DNA of 64,000 nt from Trichormus sp. NMC-1 (GCF_001858025.1 NZ_LZQD01000002.1:120092-184091), one strand, 5' to 3'. Numbered from the stretch's first letter, positions 53,839 to 63,261 are shown. The notes: a model not told the origin generated them from the sequence alone. Program-made: numbers and translations.

Positions 53839-54729
53839 TCAGACAAACTCATTTATTCTTTCCCAAACACTCTCTAACAAATCAGGATTATCCATATCCA
53901 TATATTCAATATTAGCAGCTTGTCTAAACCAAGTGCGTTGTCGTTTTGCGAATTGTCTTGTATGTAAAACAATTAATTCTTTAGCTTCATCTAAGGAAAT
54001 TTCACCAGCTAAATATTGCTTGATTTCTTGATATCCTAAAGTATTCAATAAAGATAAATCAGCACCATATTTTTGAGATAAATATTCTACTTCAGCTACT
54101 AAACCATCTGCGAACATTTGTTCAGTGCGTCTACGAATTCTTAAATCTAATTTTTCTGCATCACAATCTAAACAAATTTGCAAAATCGGATATTTGGGTG
54201 GATTTTCTCCTTGTTGTGCAGAAATAGGAATTCCAGTAACATAATATACTTCTAATGCTCTTAAAGTCCGCACCAAGTCGTTAGCGTGAATTTTTTGGGC
54301 TGCGATCGCATCAACTTGTTGCAACATCGGGTAAAGTTGATGTTGACCAAGAGATTCTAATTGCGATCGCAATTCTGGTTGTGGTGCAACTCTGGGAATC
54401 TTCATCCCCTGTACAATAGAACGTATATATAAACCAGTTCCACCAACCAACAAAACTGGAGAAACACCAAGATTAGCAATTACAGCTTGTGCTTGTTCCT
54501 GGTAATCTGCTACTGTCATTGTTTGGGTTGGCTCACAGATATCTATTAGATAATGTGGCACTAATTTCTGTTCTTCTACCGTTGGTTTAGCTGTGCCAAT
54601 GTCAAACTCACGGTATACTTGACGAGAGTCAGCACTCAAAATTACAGAATCCAACCGCCTAGCTAAACTTAACGCTAAACCAGACTTCCCCGTTGCTGTC
54701 GCTCCACAAATCACAATTAATTTAGTCAT
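53839..54729 (-). CDS. miaA: tRNA dimethylallyltransferase MiaA
   Basis: 296 residues. The P-loop is GATATGKSGLALSLA, followed by ILSADSRQVYREFDIGTAKP, HYLIDICEPTQTMTVADYQ and LVGGTGLYIRSIVQG; the C-terminal catalytic part has HTRQFAKRQRTWFR. MiaA transfers dimethylallyl to A37 of tRNAs reading UNN codons. The stop TGA is supplied by a GTCTGAATC dispersed repeat. The gene is divergent from gyrB; its start is near a GGGAATA array. Confidence 0.95.
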   Translation of the reverse strand: MTKLIVICGATATGKSGLALSLARRLDSVILSADSRQVYREFDIGTAKPTVEEQKLVPHYLIDICEPTQTMTVADYQEQAQAVIANLGVSPVLLVGGTGLYIRSIVQGMKIPRVAPQPELRSQLESLGQHQLYPMLQQVDAIAAQKIHANDLVRTLRALEVYYVTGIPISAQQGENPPKYPILQICLDCDAEKLDLRIRRRTEQMFADGLVAEVEYLSQKYGADLSLLNTLGYQEIKQYLAGEISLDEAKELIVLHTRQFAKRQRTWFRQAANIEYMDMDNPDLLESVWERINEFV

Positions 54730-54740
54730 AAGTCAAATAA

Positions 54741-54783
54741 TAGGGAATAGGGAATAGGGAATAGGGAATAGGGAATAGGGAAT
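54741..54783. repeat. TAGGGAA heptamer array
   Basis: Six TAGGGAA units between miaA and gyrB, 11 bp upstream of the miaA start. It is the longest of the GGGAATA-type arrays in the window. Confidence 0.95.
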
Positions 54784-54946
54784 AAAGATTTTTTAATTTT
54801 TAATTGATAAAGGGTTGCTATCCTTATATAAACTTCTCATTAAATTGCCCTACAGACGGCAGCAAGGCTTTTGTGTTATAATTTTGGGGTGATTTGACTT
54901 TTTCAGCCTTTTGGCAAGTTCAACCCCAAGCATCAGGAGAATTTTC

Positions 54947-57900
54947 ATGACGAGCAGTTACAGTGCCGATCAGATTCAAGTTCTGGAAGGTCTGGAAGCC
55001 GTCCGCAAACGACCAGGGATGTACATCGGTACTACAGGTCCGCGAGGACTCCATCATTTAGTTTACGAGGTGGTGGACAACTCTGTTGATGAAGCTTTAG
55101 CAGGTCATTGCACCCATGTTGAGGTGGATATCAATGCTGATGGTTCCGTAACCGTAACAGATGATGGTCGGGGTATCCCTGTCGATCTTCACCCAAAAAC
55201 GGGGAAATCGGCTTTAGAAACAGTGTTAACCGTACTTCACGCCGGGGGTAAGTTTGGCGGTGGTGGCTACAAAGTCTCTGGGGGTTTACACGGTGTCGGG
55301 ATTTCGGTAGTTAATGCCCTGTCTGAGTTTGTGGAAGTTACAGTTTGGCGAGACAAAAAGGTACATACTCAGCGATATGAACGCAGTTTCCCTGTCACTG
55401 AATTGGTAGCAAAGCCTTATAAAGAAGCTAGAACTGGAACTTCTATCACTTTTAAGCCAGATACGGAAATTTTTACCACCAGCATTGAATTCGATTACAT
55501 CACTTTATCAGGTCGCTTGCGAGAATTGGCGTATCTGAATGCAGGTGTCAGAATTATTTTCACTGATCATCGTCTTGAACTCCTCAAAAGTGAAACACCG
55601 AGGATAGAAACTTACGAATATAAAGGCGGTATCAAAGAGTATATCGCTTACATGAACCGGGATAAGCAGCCCCTACATGAAGAAATTATCTATGTCCAAG
55701 GGGAACGTAATAATGTTCAGGTAGAAGTTTCGTTACAGTGGTGTACTGATGCTTATACCGATAATGTTCTCGGTTTTGCTAATAATATTCGCACCATTGA
55801 TGGTGGTACGCACTTAGAAGGTTTAAAAGCAGTTCTCACTCGGACATTGAATGCGATCGCTCGCAAACGGAATAAAATTAAAGAAGGTGAAACTAACCTC
55901 AGCGGTGAACACGTCCGCGAGGGTTTAACCGCAGTCATTTCTGTGAAAGTCCCAGATCCTGAATTTGAAGGACAAACCAAAACTAAACTTGGTAATACAG
56001 AAGTTCGCGGTATCGTCGATTCTTTTGTGGGAGAAGTCCTGACTGAATATCTAGAATTTCACCCAGCTATAGCTGATTCGATTTTAGATAAAGCTATTCA
56101 AGCGTTTAAAGCTGCTGAAGCTGCCCGTCATGCGCGGGAATTAGTACGACGGAAATCAGTTTTAGAATCTTCGCCTTTACCTGGTAAATTAGCAGATTGC
56201 AGTTCCCGTGATCCTGCTGAATCGGAAATATACATAGTTGAAGGCGATTCAGCGGGCGGCTGTTTTCACGGTGATACACTCATAGCATTAGCTGATGGGC
56301 GATCGCTCAGTTTCAAAGAAATTGTCGCCGAACAAGCAATAGGAAAAGAGCATTTTTGCTACACCATTCGTAATGATGGCACTATTGGGGTAGAACGGAT
56401 TATTAACCCCCGCATGACTAAAGCCAATGCACAAGTCATCAAGGTGACATTAGATAACGGGGAAACCATTATTTGCACACCTGATCATCGTTTCATGTTA
56501 CGCGATGGTAGCTACAAGCAAGCTGCATTTTTAACCCCTAATGATTCCCTCATGCCTCTATATCGCCAAATATCCGATATGAGCAGCCCAGGGATTACCA
56601 TTGATGGTTATGAGATGGTTTGGAATCCACGTTCTGATTCTTGGTTATTCACCCATATGTTAGCGGATTGGTATAACCGTTATTTAGGTGTTTACAAACT
56701 AGCAGACGGAGAACATTGTCATCATCTTGACTTCAATAAGCGTAATAACAATCCAACGAACTTACAGCGTTTATCGGCTCAAGAACACTTAGCTTTACAT
56801 CGCGCTCATGTTGAAAAAACATTACATCGTCAAGATGTAATTGAAAAGAGCCGCAAAACTCGTCAAAGTCACGAATTTCGGGACAAGATGAGCCAAAGAA
56901 TGCAGCAGCCAGAAACGCGGCAGATTTTGTCACAACAAGCTAAGGAACAATGGGCTTCGGAAACTTATAAAAGCTATATGCTTAGTAAGTGGCAAGAGTT
57001 TTATGAAAATAACGAAACTTATCGTCAGCAAAACCATGAACGCCTCAATCAAGCACAGCAAGACTATTGGCAGGATGAAGCCAACCGATTAGCCCAATCC
57101 CAAAGAGTCAGCACCTATTTTGCGAATAATTCCGAAGCCCGTGAAACTCAATCACTTTTGGCTAAGGAACAATGGCAAGATGAAGCTTTGTTAGCATGGC
57201 GACGAGAAAAAACACAACAACAATGGACACCTGAATTTCGCGCCCAACGTCATGCCGCTTTGCAGCAAACCTACTATCGCAAAACTATTGCTGTCCTCAA
57301 GCAAATTGAAATTGAGCAAGGGAAGTTTGATTTAGAGGCTTATAACGCCTACCGTCAGCAGACAAAAGACAAGTCTTTATTACGGTTTGATAATTTCTGT
57401 CAACGCTACTTTGATGGTAATCAAACTTTAGCTTATGAAGCTGTTGCTAATTACAACCACCGCATTGTTAGTATTGAACGTTTAGCAGAACAGGTAGACG
57501 TTTACGATATCGAAGTTCCCAATACTCATAACTTCGCTTTAGCCTGTGGCGTATTCGTCCACAATAGTGCTAAACAAGGACGCGATCGCAGAACTCAAGC
57601 AATTCTCCCTCTGCGTGGTAAAATCCTTAATATCGAAAAAACCGACGATGCAAAAATCTATAAAAATAACGAAATTCAAGCGTTAATTACAGCACTCGGT
57701 TTAGGTGTAAAAGGTGAAGAATTCAACCCCGCCCAATTACGATATCATCATATAGTATTAATGACTGATGCTGACGTAGATGGGGCGCACATCCGCACAC
57801 TGTTGTTAACTTTCTTCTATCGATATCAACGGGCGCTGATTGAACAAGGTTTCATCTATATTGCTTGTCCTCCACTGTATAAAGTAGAACGGGGCAAAAA

Positions 57901-58189
57901 TTACCAGTATTGTTATAGCGAACGGGAATTACAACAGCACCTCGCTACTCTTCCCAGCAATGCTAACTATACCATTCAGCGTTTTAAAGGGTTGGGGGAA
58001 ATGATGCCAGAACAACTCTGGACAACTACAATGAACCCAGAAACCCGTACCCTCAAACGAGTAGAAATTGAAGATGCAGCCGAAGCTGATCGTATCTTTA
58101 CCATCTTAATGGGCGATCGCGTCGCACCCCGACGAGAATTCATTGAAACTTATGGTTCTAAGTTGAATATGATGGATTTAGATATCTAA
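54947..58189 (+). CDS. gyrB: DNA gyrase subunit B with intein
   Basis: 1080 residues from the ATG at 54947, which has AGGAG 8-12 bases upstream. N-extein 438 residues with the GHKL ATPase: YEVVDNSVDEALAGH, TDDGRGIPVD, VSGGLHGVGISVVNAL; transducer and TOPRIM start EIYIVEGDSAGG. A 435-residue intein follows (56261-57565). C-extein 207 residues resumes SAKQGRDRRTQAILPLRGK with the TOPRIM Asp motif VLMTDADVDGAHIRTLLLTF and ends RREFIETYGSKLNMMDLDI. The mature subunit would be 645 residues, normal for GyrB. GyrB supplies ATP hydrolysis for supercoiling. Confidence 0.97.
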   Translation: MTSSYSADQIQVLEGLEAVRKRPGMYIGTTGPRGLHHLVYEVVDNSVDEALAGHCTHVEVDINADGSVTVTDDGRGIPVDLHPKTGKSALETVLTVLHAGGKFGGGGYKVSGGLHGVGISVVNALSEFVEVTVWRDKKVHTQRYERSFPVTELVAKPYKEARTGTSITFKPDTEIFTTSIEFDYITLSGRLRELAYLNAGVRIIFTDHRLELLKSETPRIETYEYKGGIKEYIAYMNRDKQPLHEEIIYVQGERNNVQVEVSLQWCTDAYTDNVLGFANNIRTIDGGTHLEGLKAVLTRTLNAIARKRNKIKEGETNLSGEHVREGLTAVISVKVPDPEFEGQTKTKLGNTEVRGIVDSFVGEVLTEYLEFHPAIADSILDKAIQAFKAAEAARHARELVRRKSVLESSPLPGKLADCSSRDPAESEIYIVEGDSAGGCFHGDTLIALADGRSLSFKEIVAEQAIGKEHFCYTIRNDGTIGVERIINPRMTKANAQVIKVTLDNGETIICTPDHRFMLRDGSYKQAAFLTPNDSLMPLYRQISDMSSPGITIDGYEMVWNPRSDSWLFTHMLADWYNRYLGVYKLADGEHCHHLDFNKRNNNPTNLQRLSAQEHLALHRAHVEKTLHRQDVIEKSRKTRQSHEFRDKMSQRMQQPETRQILSQQAKEQWASETYKSYMLSKWQEFYENNETYRQQNHERLNQAQQDYWQDEANRLAQSQRVSTYFANNSEARETQSLLAKEQWQDEALLAWRREKTQQQWTPEFRAQRHAALQQTYYRKTIAVLKQIEIEQGKFDLEAYNAYRQQTKDKSLLRFDNFCQRYFDGNQTLAYEAVANYNHRIVSIERLAEQVDVYDIEVPNTHNFALACGVFVHNSAKQGRDRRTQAILPLRGKILNIEKTDDAKIYKNNEIQALITALGLGVKGEEFNPAQLRYHHIVLMTDADVDGAHIRTLLLTFFYRYQRALIEQGFIYIACPPLYKVERGKNYQYCYSERELQQHLATLPSNANYTIQRFKGLGEMMPEQLWTTTMNPETRTLKRVEIEDAAEADRIFTILMGDRVAPRREFIETYGSKLNMMDLDI
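56261..57565 (+). other. GyrB intein with HNH-type homing endonuclease
   Basis: 435 residues inserted after GDSAGG; splice junctions are Cys1 (CFHGDTLIALADG) and HN then +1 Ser (ACGVFVHN / SAKQG). Block B-like TPDHRFMLRDG lies at about 72-85 and block F VYDIEVPNTHNFALA near the end, so splicing residues look intact. About residues 150-175 hold an HNH-like HCHHLDFNKRNNNPTNL. From there to 350 run Gln/Trp-rich imperfect repeats (AKEQWASETYKSYML, QQDYWQDEANRLAQS, AKEQWQDEALLAW) like modular DNA-contact units. The length and site match the GyrB intein I recall from Synechocystis. Confidence 0.92.
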
Positions 58190-58201
58190 CATCCACTTCC
58201 T

Positions 58202-58346
58202 TACAGCAGAATTCAGGAGTCAGTAGGGGCGTATTGTCAGTAGGGGCGTATTGCAATACGCCCGTACAGGAATCAGGAGTAAAACTGGCGAATGTGTCTA
58301 GGTTTCAATTTTGATTCTGTACCTCATTGATCTGCAATCTGCTGTA
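58202..58346 (+). repeat. MITE-like element, copy D
   Basis: TACAGCAGAATTCAGGAG...GATCTGCAATCTGCTGTA, 12 bp after the gyrB stop. It carries AGTAGGGGCGTATTG twice (a small internal duplication) before the palindrome. Confidence 0.88.
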
Positions 58347-58379
58347 TCTTAAAAATTAGCCATAGGTAAGGGGTTATCC

Positions 58380-58412
58380 TCTTTCCTCTGCGTTCTCTGC
58401 GCCTCTGCGGTT
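58380..58412. repeat. CCTCTGCGTT-type dispersed repeat
   Basis: TTCCTCTGCGTTCTCTGCGC then CTCTGCGGTT, between MITE copy D and the aminotransferase gene. Confidence 0.65.
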
Positions 58413-58467
58413 CGATAAATTACCTCTCAACCACAAAGGCACAGAGTAAAAAAAAGGATTTTTCAAA

Positions 58468-59649
58468 TCACCTTGAAAAGGATGATGATAAGATTTGTTT
58501 TAAACCCTTGACTAATCTTTCTATCCCTGATTTTGCGGTGTCTTGTTGCAATGCACCATAAGCAACTCGTAAATAACAACCATCTTCCATCCCAAATGTT
58601 GTCCCAGGAATAACGGCTACTTGATGTTCTTGAATCAGTTGCTTCACTAATTCAAAAGCATCGATTTGGGTATGCACTTTTAAGAAAAAATAGAATGCGC
58701 CATTTGCTGGTGTAATAGTGCAAAATCCTTGCAGTTGCTTGAGTTCATTCACAACTACTTGCCGAACTTGTGCGATCGCTCTAATATTATCTCTTAAGTA
58801 GTCGTCTTTTGCCTGTAACGCCCCTACCGCAGCATATTGGGAAACCACAGGAGGACAAATCAAAATCGTATCTTGCACTTTTTTGACAGCATTTAGCAGG
58901 TGTTGGGGAATCACCATATAGCCAATACGCCAACTTGCAAAACCATAAGCTTTAGAAAGGCTATAAAGGGAAATTGTATATTCACTACTTCCCGAAAATG
59001 CACCAGGAGAAATGTGCTTCACTCCATCATAAGTGAAATATTCATAAGCCTCATCACTAATATGGTAAATACCCTTTTTCCTACAAATTTCATTAACTTG
59101 ATGTAATGCTGTTTCTGAATAAACTACACCTGTAGGATTATTAGGAGAAATAGTCACTATAGCGCGGGTTTTGGTTGTAATTGCTTGGGCTATAGCTTCA
59201 GGACGTAATTGATAATTTTCATCTGTTCCCACTAATATAGGACAACAACCTGCCATTCTAATCGCCATTTCATGATTAAAATAGTAGGGGATATTTAATA
59301 TAATTTCGTCACCAGGGCAAGTAATTGCTAAAATAGCATTCATAAATCCCATATTGCTGCCGGCTGTGACAACAATACAACTTTCGTTGTTAATATCAAT
59401 GCCGTTAAATGTGGATAATTTTGTAGTTAATGCACTTAATAATTGGGGAATTCCTACAACTGCTTGATAAACATGATTATTGGCTTCAGCCAGAAATTTT
59501 GGTAAAATTTCCATTGCTTCTGGTGGAGGGCTATAGTGAACTACACCTTGTCCGAGAGAAATTGTACCAGGAGAGTTTTTAATTAATTCGCCAACAACGG
59601 GAATAATCGGCGATTGTACCGCATTCATTCGAGATAATTCGTAATTCAT
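58468..59649 (-). CDS. PLP-dependent class I/II aminotransferase
   Basis: 393 residues. The PLP lysine is in SLYSLSKAYGFASWRIGY, the Asn/Pro motif is TISPNNPTGVVYSE, the Tyr/Asp in ISDEAYEYFTYDG, and the C-terminal Arg in GCYLRVAYG. N-terminal MNYELSRMNAVQSPIIPVVG and GTISLGQGVVHYSPP resemble aspartate/alanine-type aminotransferases. The substrate cannot be told. It is not in an operon with other genes. Confidence 0.9.
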   Translation of the reverse strand: MNYELSRMNAVQSPIIPVVGELIKNSPGTISLGQGVVHYSPPPEAMEILPKFLAEANNHVYQAVVGIPQLLSALTTKLSTFNGIDINNESCIVVTAGSNMGFMNAILAITCPGDEIILNIPYYFNHEMAIRMAGCCPILVGTDENYQLRPEAIAQAITTKTRAIVTISPNNPTGVVYSETALHQVNEICRKKGIYHISDEAYEYFTYDGVKHISPGAFSGSSEYTISLYSLSKAYGFASWRIGYMVIPQHLLNAVKKVQDTILICPPVVSQYAAVGALQAKDDYLRDNIRAIAQVRQVVVNELKQLQGFCTITPANGAFYFFLKVHTQIDAFELVKQLIQEHQVAVIPGTTFGMEDGCYLRVAYGALQQDTAKSGIERLVKGLKQILSSSFSR

Positions 59650-59840
59650 AAAATGGGCTAGGTAAGTAAGCGAAAAGAAATCAAACCATGTGAAGTAAGG
59701 TAATAAATATTTCCGTTGGTAGTGAGGTCTTTAGACCTCAAATTAGGGCTGTTGGCGAAGCGTTCCCGCAGGGTAGCCCTAACTACAAACTTTTAATTAT
59801 TTACTTTGCTCTACTTAACTAATTTAAAAGTTTAAAAGCT

Positions 59841-60158
59841 TTAATTACTCAATGGTGGAGGAAAACGAATATCAGCACTTTGATGAATTGGTAAAACAGA
59901 TTCTAAATTTTCATGGGGACGAGGAATAATATGATGGGAAAGTATCTCCCCACCATTAACTTTTAAAACTGATTCTAGTCCCTGATTTACTGCCATATTC
60001 ACTTCACCCACATCACCACGAATTAATATTGTAATTCTTCCTAAATCAGTGTTTTCATAACCAACAAAAGTGATACGGGCTGCTTTACACATTGCATCAG
60101 CTGCTTCCACTGCTGCGGGAACGCCGTATACTTCTATCATGCCCAGTGCTAATGTCAA
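59841..60158 (-). CDS. CcmK-type carboxysome shell protein
   Basis: 105 residues from a TTG at 60158, with GGAG 11-14 bases upstream; this start aligns with the M-x-I-A-V-G-M-I-E beginning of CcmK, whereas the longer frame (to 60179) adds seven residues. A single BMC domain: [60 protein letters not shown] and [18 protein letters not shown]. Such proteins form hexamer sheets around RuBisCO. The pore loop here is NTDLGR, unlike KIGSGR of CcmK1/2, so it is likely another paralogue (CcmK3-6 class). No other ccm gene lies around. Confidence 0.9.
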   Translation of the reverse strand: MTLALGMIEVYGVPAAVEAADAMCKAARITFVGYENTDLGRITILIRGDVGEVNMAVNQGLESVLKVNGGEILSHHIIPRPHENLESVLPIHQSADIRFPPPLSN

Positions 60159-60251
60159 TGTTGTTTCGCTCCAATTCAAAATTCAGCATTCTCAAAAATT
60201 TCTACTAATCACCAATTACCTATCTCCCTTTCAGATATAACCACTGCTCAC

Positions 60252-60396
60252 ATCTTGCACCTGGCGACTGGAAGTCGCGGCTAGACAGACAAAACCCGCC
60301 TACGCGGGTTTGAAACCACTGATTTTCCGTGAGTCCGCGCAGGCGGACTTAGTTTGTGTAGCCACGAATTCTATTCGTTAGGGCTTGGTGCAAGAT
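60252..60396. repeat. palindromic element with GGTGCAAGAT ends
   Basis: The outer ends are ATCTTGCACC and GGTGCAAGAT, inner palindromes are CGACTGGAAGTCG, ACCCGCCTACGCGGGT and AGTCCGCGCAGGCGGACT. It overlaps the last eight codons (LAPSPNE and stop) of the DUF3318 gene. A related fragment (TTTGTGTAG..CGAATTCTATTCG) lies near 61412-61436. Confidence 0.8.
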
Positions 60397-60979
60397 ATGT
60401 GACTGGAGACAAAAGTGCGATCGCTCTCAAGTTTTGACAACGAATTAATTCGCTAAAATCTAACCCAGTACGTCCTTCAATTTTGGCTACTGTCTCAATG
60501 GCTGTTAACAAATGCTGTGCTGCTTCCGTTTCTGAGTAACCCCGGCGTTGGGCGACACGAATGGCTGCTACATCAGCGTTTAACTGTGACTCTTGTGATT
60601 GGTTACTGCGCCAAATGCGAACAGCAGCTAAAGTACTTAATCCTCCAGCTATCACCACACCCACTAAATCAGATTGGGTGGCTTCCACTATTCCACCTAA
60701 CAACCCCGCTAACACCACACCTTGATAAATATCTGGTTGCAGCCACTTTACTCCTGTTAACCAACTAACCTGATGCAACAGCAGTAAATCTCGTTGCGGT
60801 TTCGTCAAGCGTCTCCACAAATCAAAATTAATATATATCGGTCTTTCCTGATTCCAGGGTAAGGGAAAATCAGCATTTATGACCTTTTTTTGCTCTGGTT
60901 TATTGACTATTTTCGTCATCATCCGCCCAGAAGCAGGCATTACATCTAACAAACGGCGAATTTCAATATTTGGCTCCAT
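60371..60979 (-). CDS. DUF3318 membrane protein
   Basis: 202 residues of cyanobacterial DUF3318. Features: N-terminal EIRRLLDVMPASGRMMTKIV, a basic KPEQKKVI stretch, WRRLTKPQRDLLLLHQVSWL, one hydrophobic span (about 82-118, GVVLAGLLGGIVEA and VGVVIAGGLSTLAAV), and a C-terminal helix pair. The function is unknown. Its last eight codons are within a palindromic dispersed element. Confidence 0.88.
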   Translation of the reverse strand: MEPNIEIRRLLDVMPASGRMMTKIVNKPEQKKVINADFPLPWNQERPIYINFDLWRRLTKPQRDLLLLHQVSWLTGVKWLQPDIYQGVVLAGLLGGIVEATQSDLVGVVIAGGLSTLAAVRIWRSNQSQESQLNADVAAIRVAQRRGYSETEAAQHLLTAIETVAKIEGRTGLDFSELIRCQNLRAIALLSPVTYLAPSPNE

Positions 60980-61060
60980 GATGTTAATTATTAGGCATAA
61001 TAATATATGTATATTAAATTACTACTAAGATTAGACTTTTATTATTTACATATAATTAAC

Positions 61061-61306
61061 ATGGATGCTTTTGCTCCCACTCCGCCAGAATGGACAAATC
61101 AGGCATTTCACGCCTATGAGTTTTGCTGTCCCAAATGTCACTCAAGTAGTCGAGAAGCTGTAGAAGTTTGGCTAAATAGGCGATCGCCTGTAACAACAGC
61201 AGATCATCGTCGCAAGTGGCAAGAATTCTACCATTGTCATTGTGGTTGTGCTTGGTGGGCTTGGAGTAGCGATCGCCCTTCAACCAATTTATCTGAACAA
61301 AAATGA
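61061..61306 (+). CDS. Cys/His-rich small protein
   Basis: 81 residues from the ATG at 61061 (a longer frame reaches 61007). FCCPKCHSSSREAVEVWLNR and FYHCHCGCAWWAWSS form a two-part Cys cluster (CCPKC plus CHCGC) that could bind one zinc. No signal peptide. I do not recognise it beyond a zinc-ribbon-like look. A GTAGAGACGTT palindrome follows at 61322. Confidence 0.75.
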   Translation: MDAFAPTPPEWTNQAFHAYEFCCPKCHSSSREAVEVWLNRRSPVTTADHRRKWQEFYHCHCGCAWWAWSSDRPSTNLSEQK

Positions 61307-61321
61307 GGTTAAAAACAACAA

Positions 61322-61351
61322 TGTAGAGACGTTTTATTCAACATCTCTACA
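61322..61351. repeat. TGTAGAGACGTT palindrome
   Basis: TGTAGAGACGTT-ttattc-AACaTCTCTACA, REP-like, the same family as 20426-20453. Confidence 0.6.
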
Positions 61352-61451
61352 TCTGTCTGTAAGGGTAAAGTAAAATTGCATCTACACAAAAAACCTAACT
61401 TGATCTTAGTTTGTGTAGATGCGAATTCTATTCGCCAACACTCAGCCAGTC

Positions 61452-63107
61452 TTAGAAACTGAAGGTTGTACGCAGAGTACCAACGTAAATTGGTTCGTTA
61501 TTATCGTTGTGATTGGGATTCAAGATCACCAACACACCAGGTGTAACAAGAATGTTGTCAGAAAACTTCATCTTGTACAGACCTTCTATATGATAAGAAG
61601 TACCGTTGCCGTCTGGATTAGAAGCAATATTGGTCGTGCCAGTAACTTTAGGTGGTTGACCGAAGATCAAACCCAAAGTGTTACCTTCTCTACCAAAGTC
61701 TTTTATACCAAGGGTAGTACCCCAGTAAAATATATCTGCATCTCTGTCAGTACCAGTGAGAGCATTAGCTGTGGTATAACCTGCCCAACCACCGAATGTG
61801 ATCTTAGCACTGGGATTGAAGCTAAGTTGTAAACCGTAGTTGTCAGCTTCAGTTTTAGAACCACTAAAAGGATTATTAGCAAAGCTGCTTCCAGTGCTGC
61901 CAAATAAGTTTATACCATCAGCATTAGCGGTATTTTGATAAGTGCGAGCATAGGCTAAACCAACGTTTAAGGCTTTACTGGGTTTGAATGCTAACTGCGC
62001 GAAAATAGTGTTATCACCATCAAACAATCCACTACCATCTGAGGGGTTAGAAGCATTAGTAACACCACCACTAGTTCTGCCTGAGGCAAAATAAGCGGCA
62101 CTCAAGGTAAATTTATCGCTAGGATTGATGTTGACCGTGATACCAGCACCATCTCTAGCTTGGCGATAGATGGGGCTGAATCGTCCGTAGCGAGAGAGTG
62201 CGCCTGAACCACTGCTTCTAAAGTCAGGGTTGAAGACGTTGACGTTCTCATTCAACTCACCACCAACAGCGTCAATCTTGACGCGGATTCTTTTACCGAA
62301 GTTGAAAGCGTAGTTGAGTTTGTCAATACTAACACTGTTATCACTACCGCCGTCATAACCCAAACGAGTCATGTTAGTTCCTGTACCACCAGCAGCAGCA
62401 GAACCACTATTGCTGACGATATTACCCGCATTCAACCGGGTTTGCAATTGGTCTGTTCCCGTGAAGCTGCTGTTCAACGTCAAGCGCACACGGTTTGAGA
62501 AAGTCGTGTTGCTGTTTAAATCAGGGTTATTGTTGGGGTCCTCGTCGGTATCAGCTACCTGATCACCAAAGGCTTGGGACACGCTGAAAATTGCTTCCCC
62601 AGACAACTTGGTGGTGGTGGAGAATTGATTAGCTTCCAACTCACTGGTACGAGCTTCTAATGCGTCTACACGACCACGCAGAGTTGCTAATTCAGCAGAA
62701 AATTCTTCTTGCAAACGCTGTAAGGTAGCCAAGTCTTCCTTGTTTACCATGTCAGCGGTAGCTGTAGCAATCAGTTCATTAACTCGGTCTAAGCAGGCAT
62801 TCAAACCAGCTGCAAATTCATACCGAGTCAAAGCACGATTACCACGGTATGTACCGTTTGGATAACCTGCAATACAACCGTAGCGTTCAACTAAAGACTG
62901 TAAAGCTTGAAACGCCCAGTCTGTGGGTTGCACGTCGGAAAATTGCGAAACAGATGTTACCTGACCGATGTTGTTAGCTTCTTTGGATAACTGAGCAACG
63001 CTTGTTGCTTGTTCGTTAACTTCAGCAGCCAAAGCGCTGTTAGCAGACAGGAAAGTGGCTGCAATAACTGGACTAACCTTCAGAACATTCCAAAATAGTT
63101 TTGTCAT
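61452..63107 (-). CDS. SLH-domain outer-membrane porin (iron-uptake type)
   Basis: 551 residues from the ATG at 63107. A signal peptide (about 1-28, NVLKVSPVIAATFLSANSAL) is followed by an SLH domain (about 55-110: FSDVQPTDWAFQALQSLVER, YPNGTYRGNRALTRYEFAAG), a short coiled coil (about 130-175), and a C-terminal OprB-type 16-strand barrel to the final Phe (VGTLRTTFSF). The SLH domain binds the cell wall. Such porins are the main permeability route in cyanobacteria, and several are annotated as iron uptake; specificity is not shown by sequence. Confidence 0.93.
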   Translation of the reverse strand: MTKLFWNVLKVSPVIAATFLSANSALAAEVNEQATSVAQLSKEANNIGQVTSVSQFSDVQPTDWAFQALQSLVERYGCIAGYPNGTYRGNRALTRYEFAAGLNACLDRVNELIATATADMVNKEDLATLQRLQEEFSAELATLRGRVDALEARTSELEANQFSTTTKLSGEAIFSVSQAFGDQVADTDEDPNNNPDLNSNTTFSNRVRLTLNSSFTGTDQLQTRLNAGNIVSNSGSAAAGGTGTNMTRLGYDGGSDNSVSIDKLNYAFNFGKRIRVKIDAVGGELNENVNVFNPDFRSSGSGALSRYGRFSPIYRQARDGAGITVNINPSDKFTLSAAYFASGRTSGGVTNASNPSDGSGLFDGDNTIFAQLAFKPSKALNVGLAYARTYQNTANADGINLFGSTGSSFANNPFSGSKTEADNYGLQLSFNPSAKITFGGWAGYTTANALTGTDRDADIFYWGTTLGIKDFGREGNTLGLIFGQPPKVTGTTNIASNPDGNGTSYHIEGLYKMKFSDNILVTPGVLVILNPNHNDNNEPIYVGTLRTTFSF

Positions 63108-63261
63108 GTTTTTAATCTCTCTCACACCTAAACAAACTCCAAGTTATGATAAAATCCCTTTTTAATTCAGAGAATTTACACATAAGTTTTCTGTAATTAC
63201 TATACAATATCTTTCACGGTTAGCACAACCCCCTCTACCAACCTTTAATACTCAATGATAC

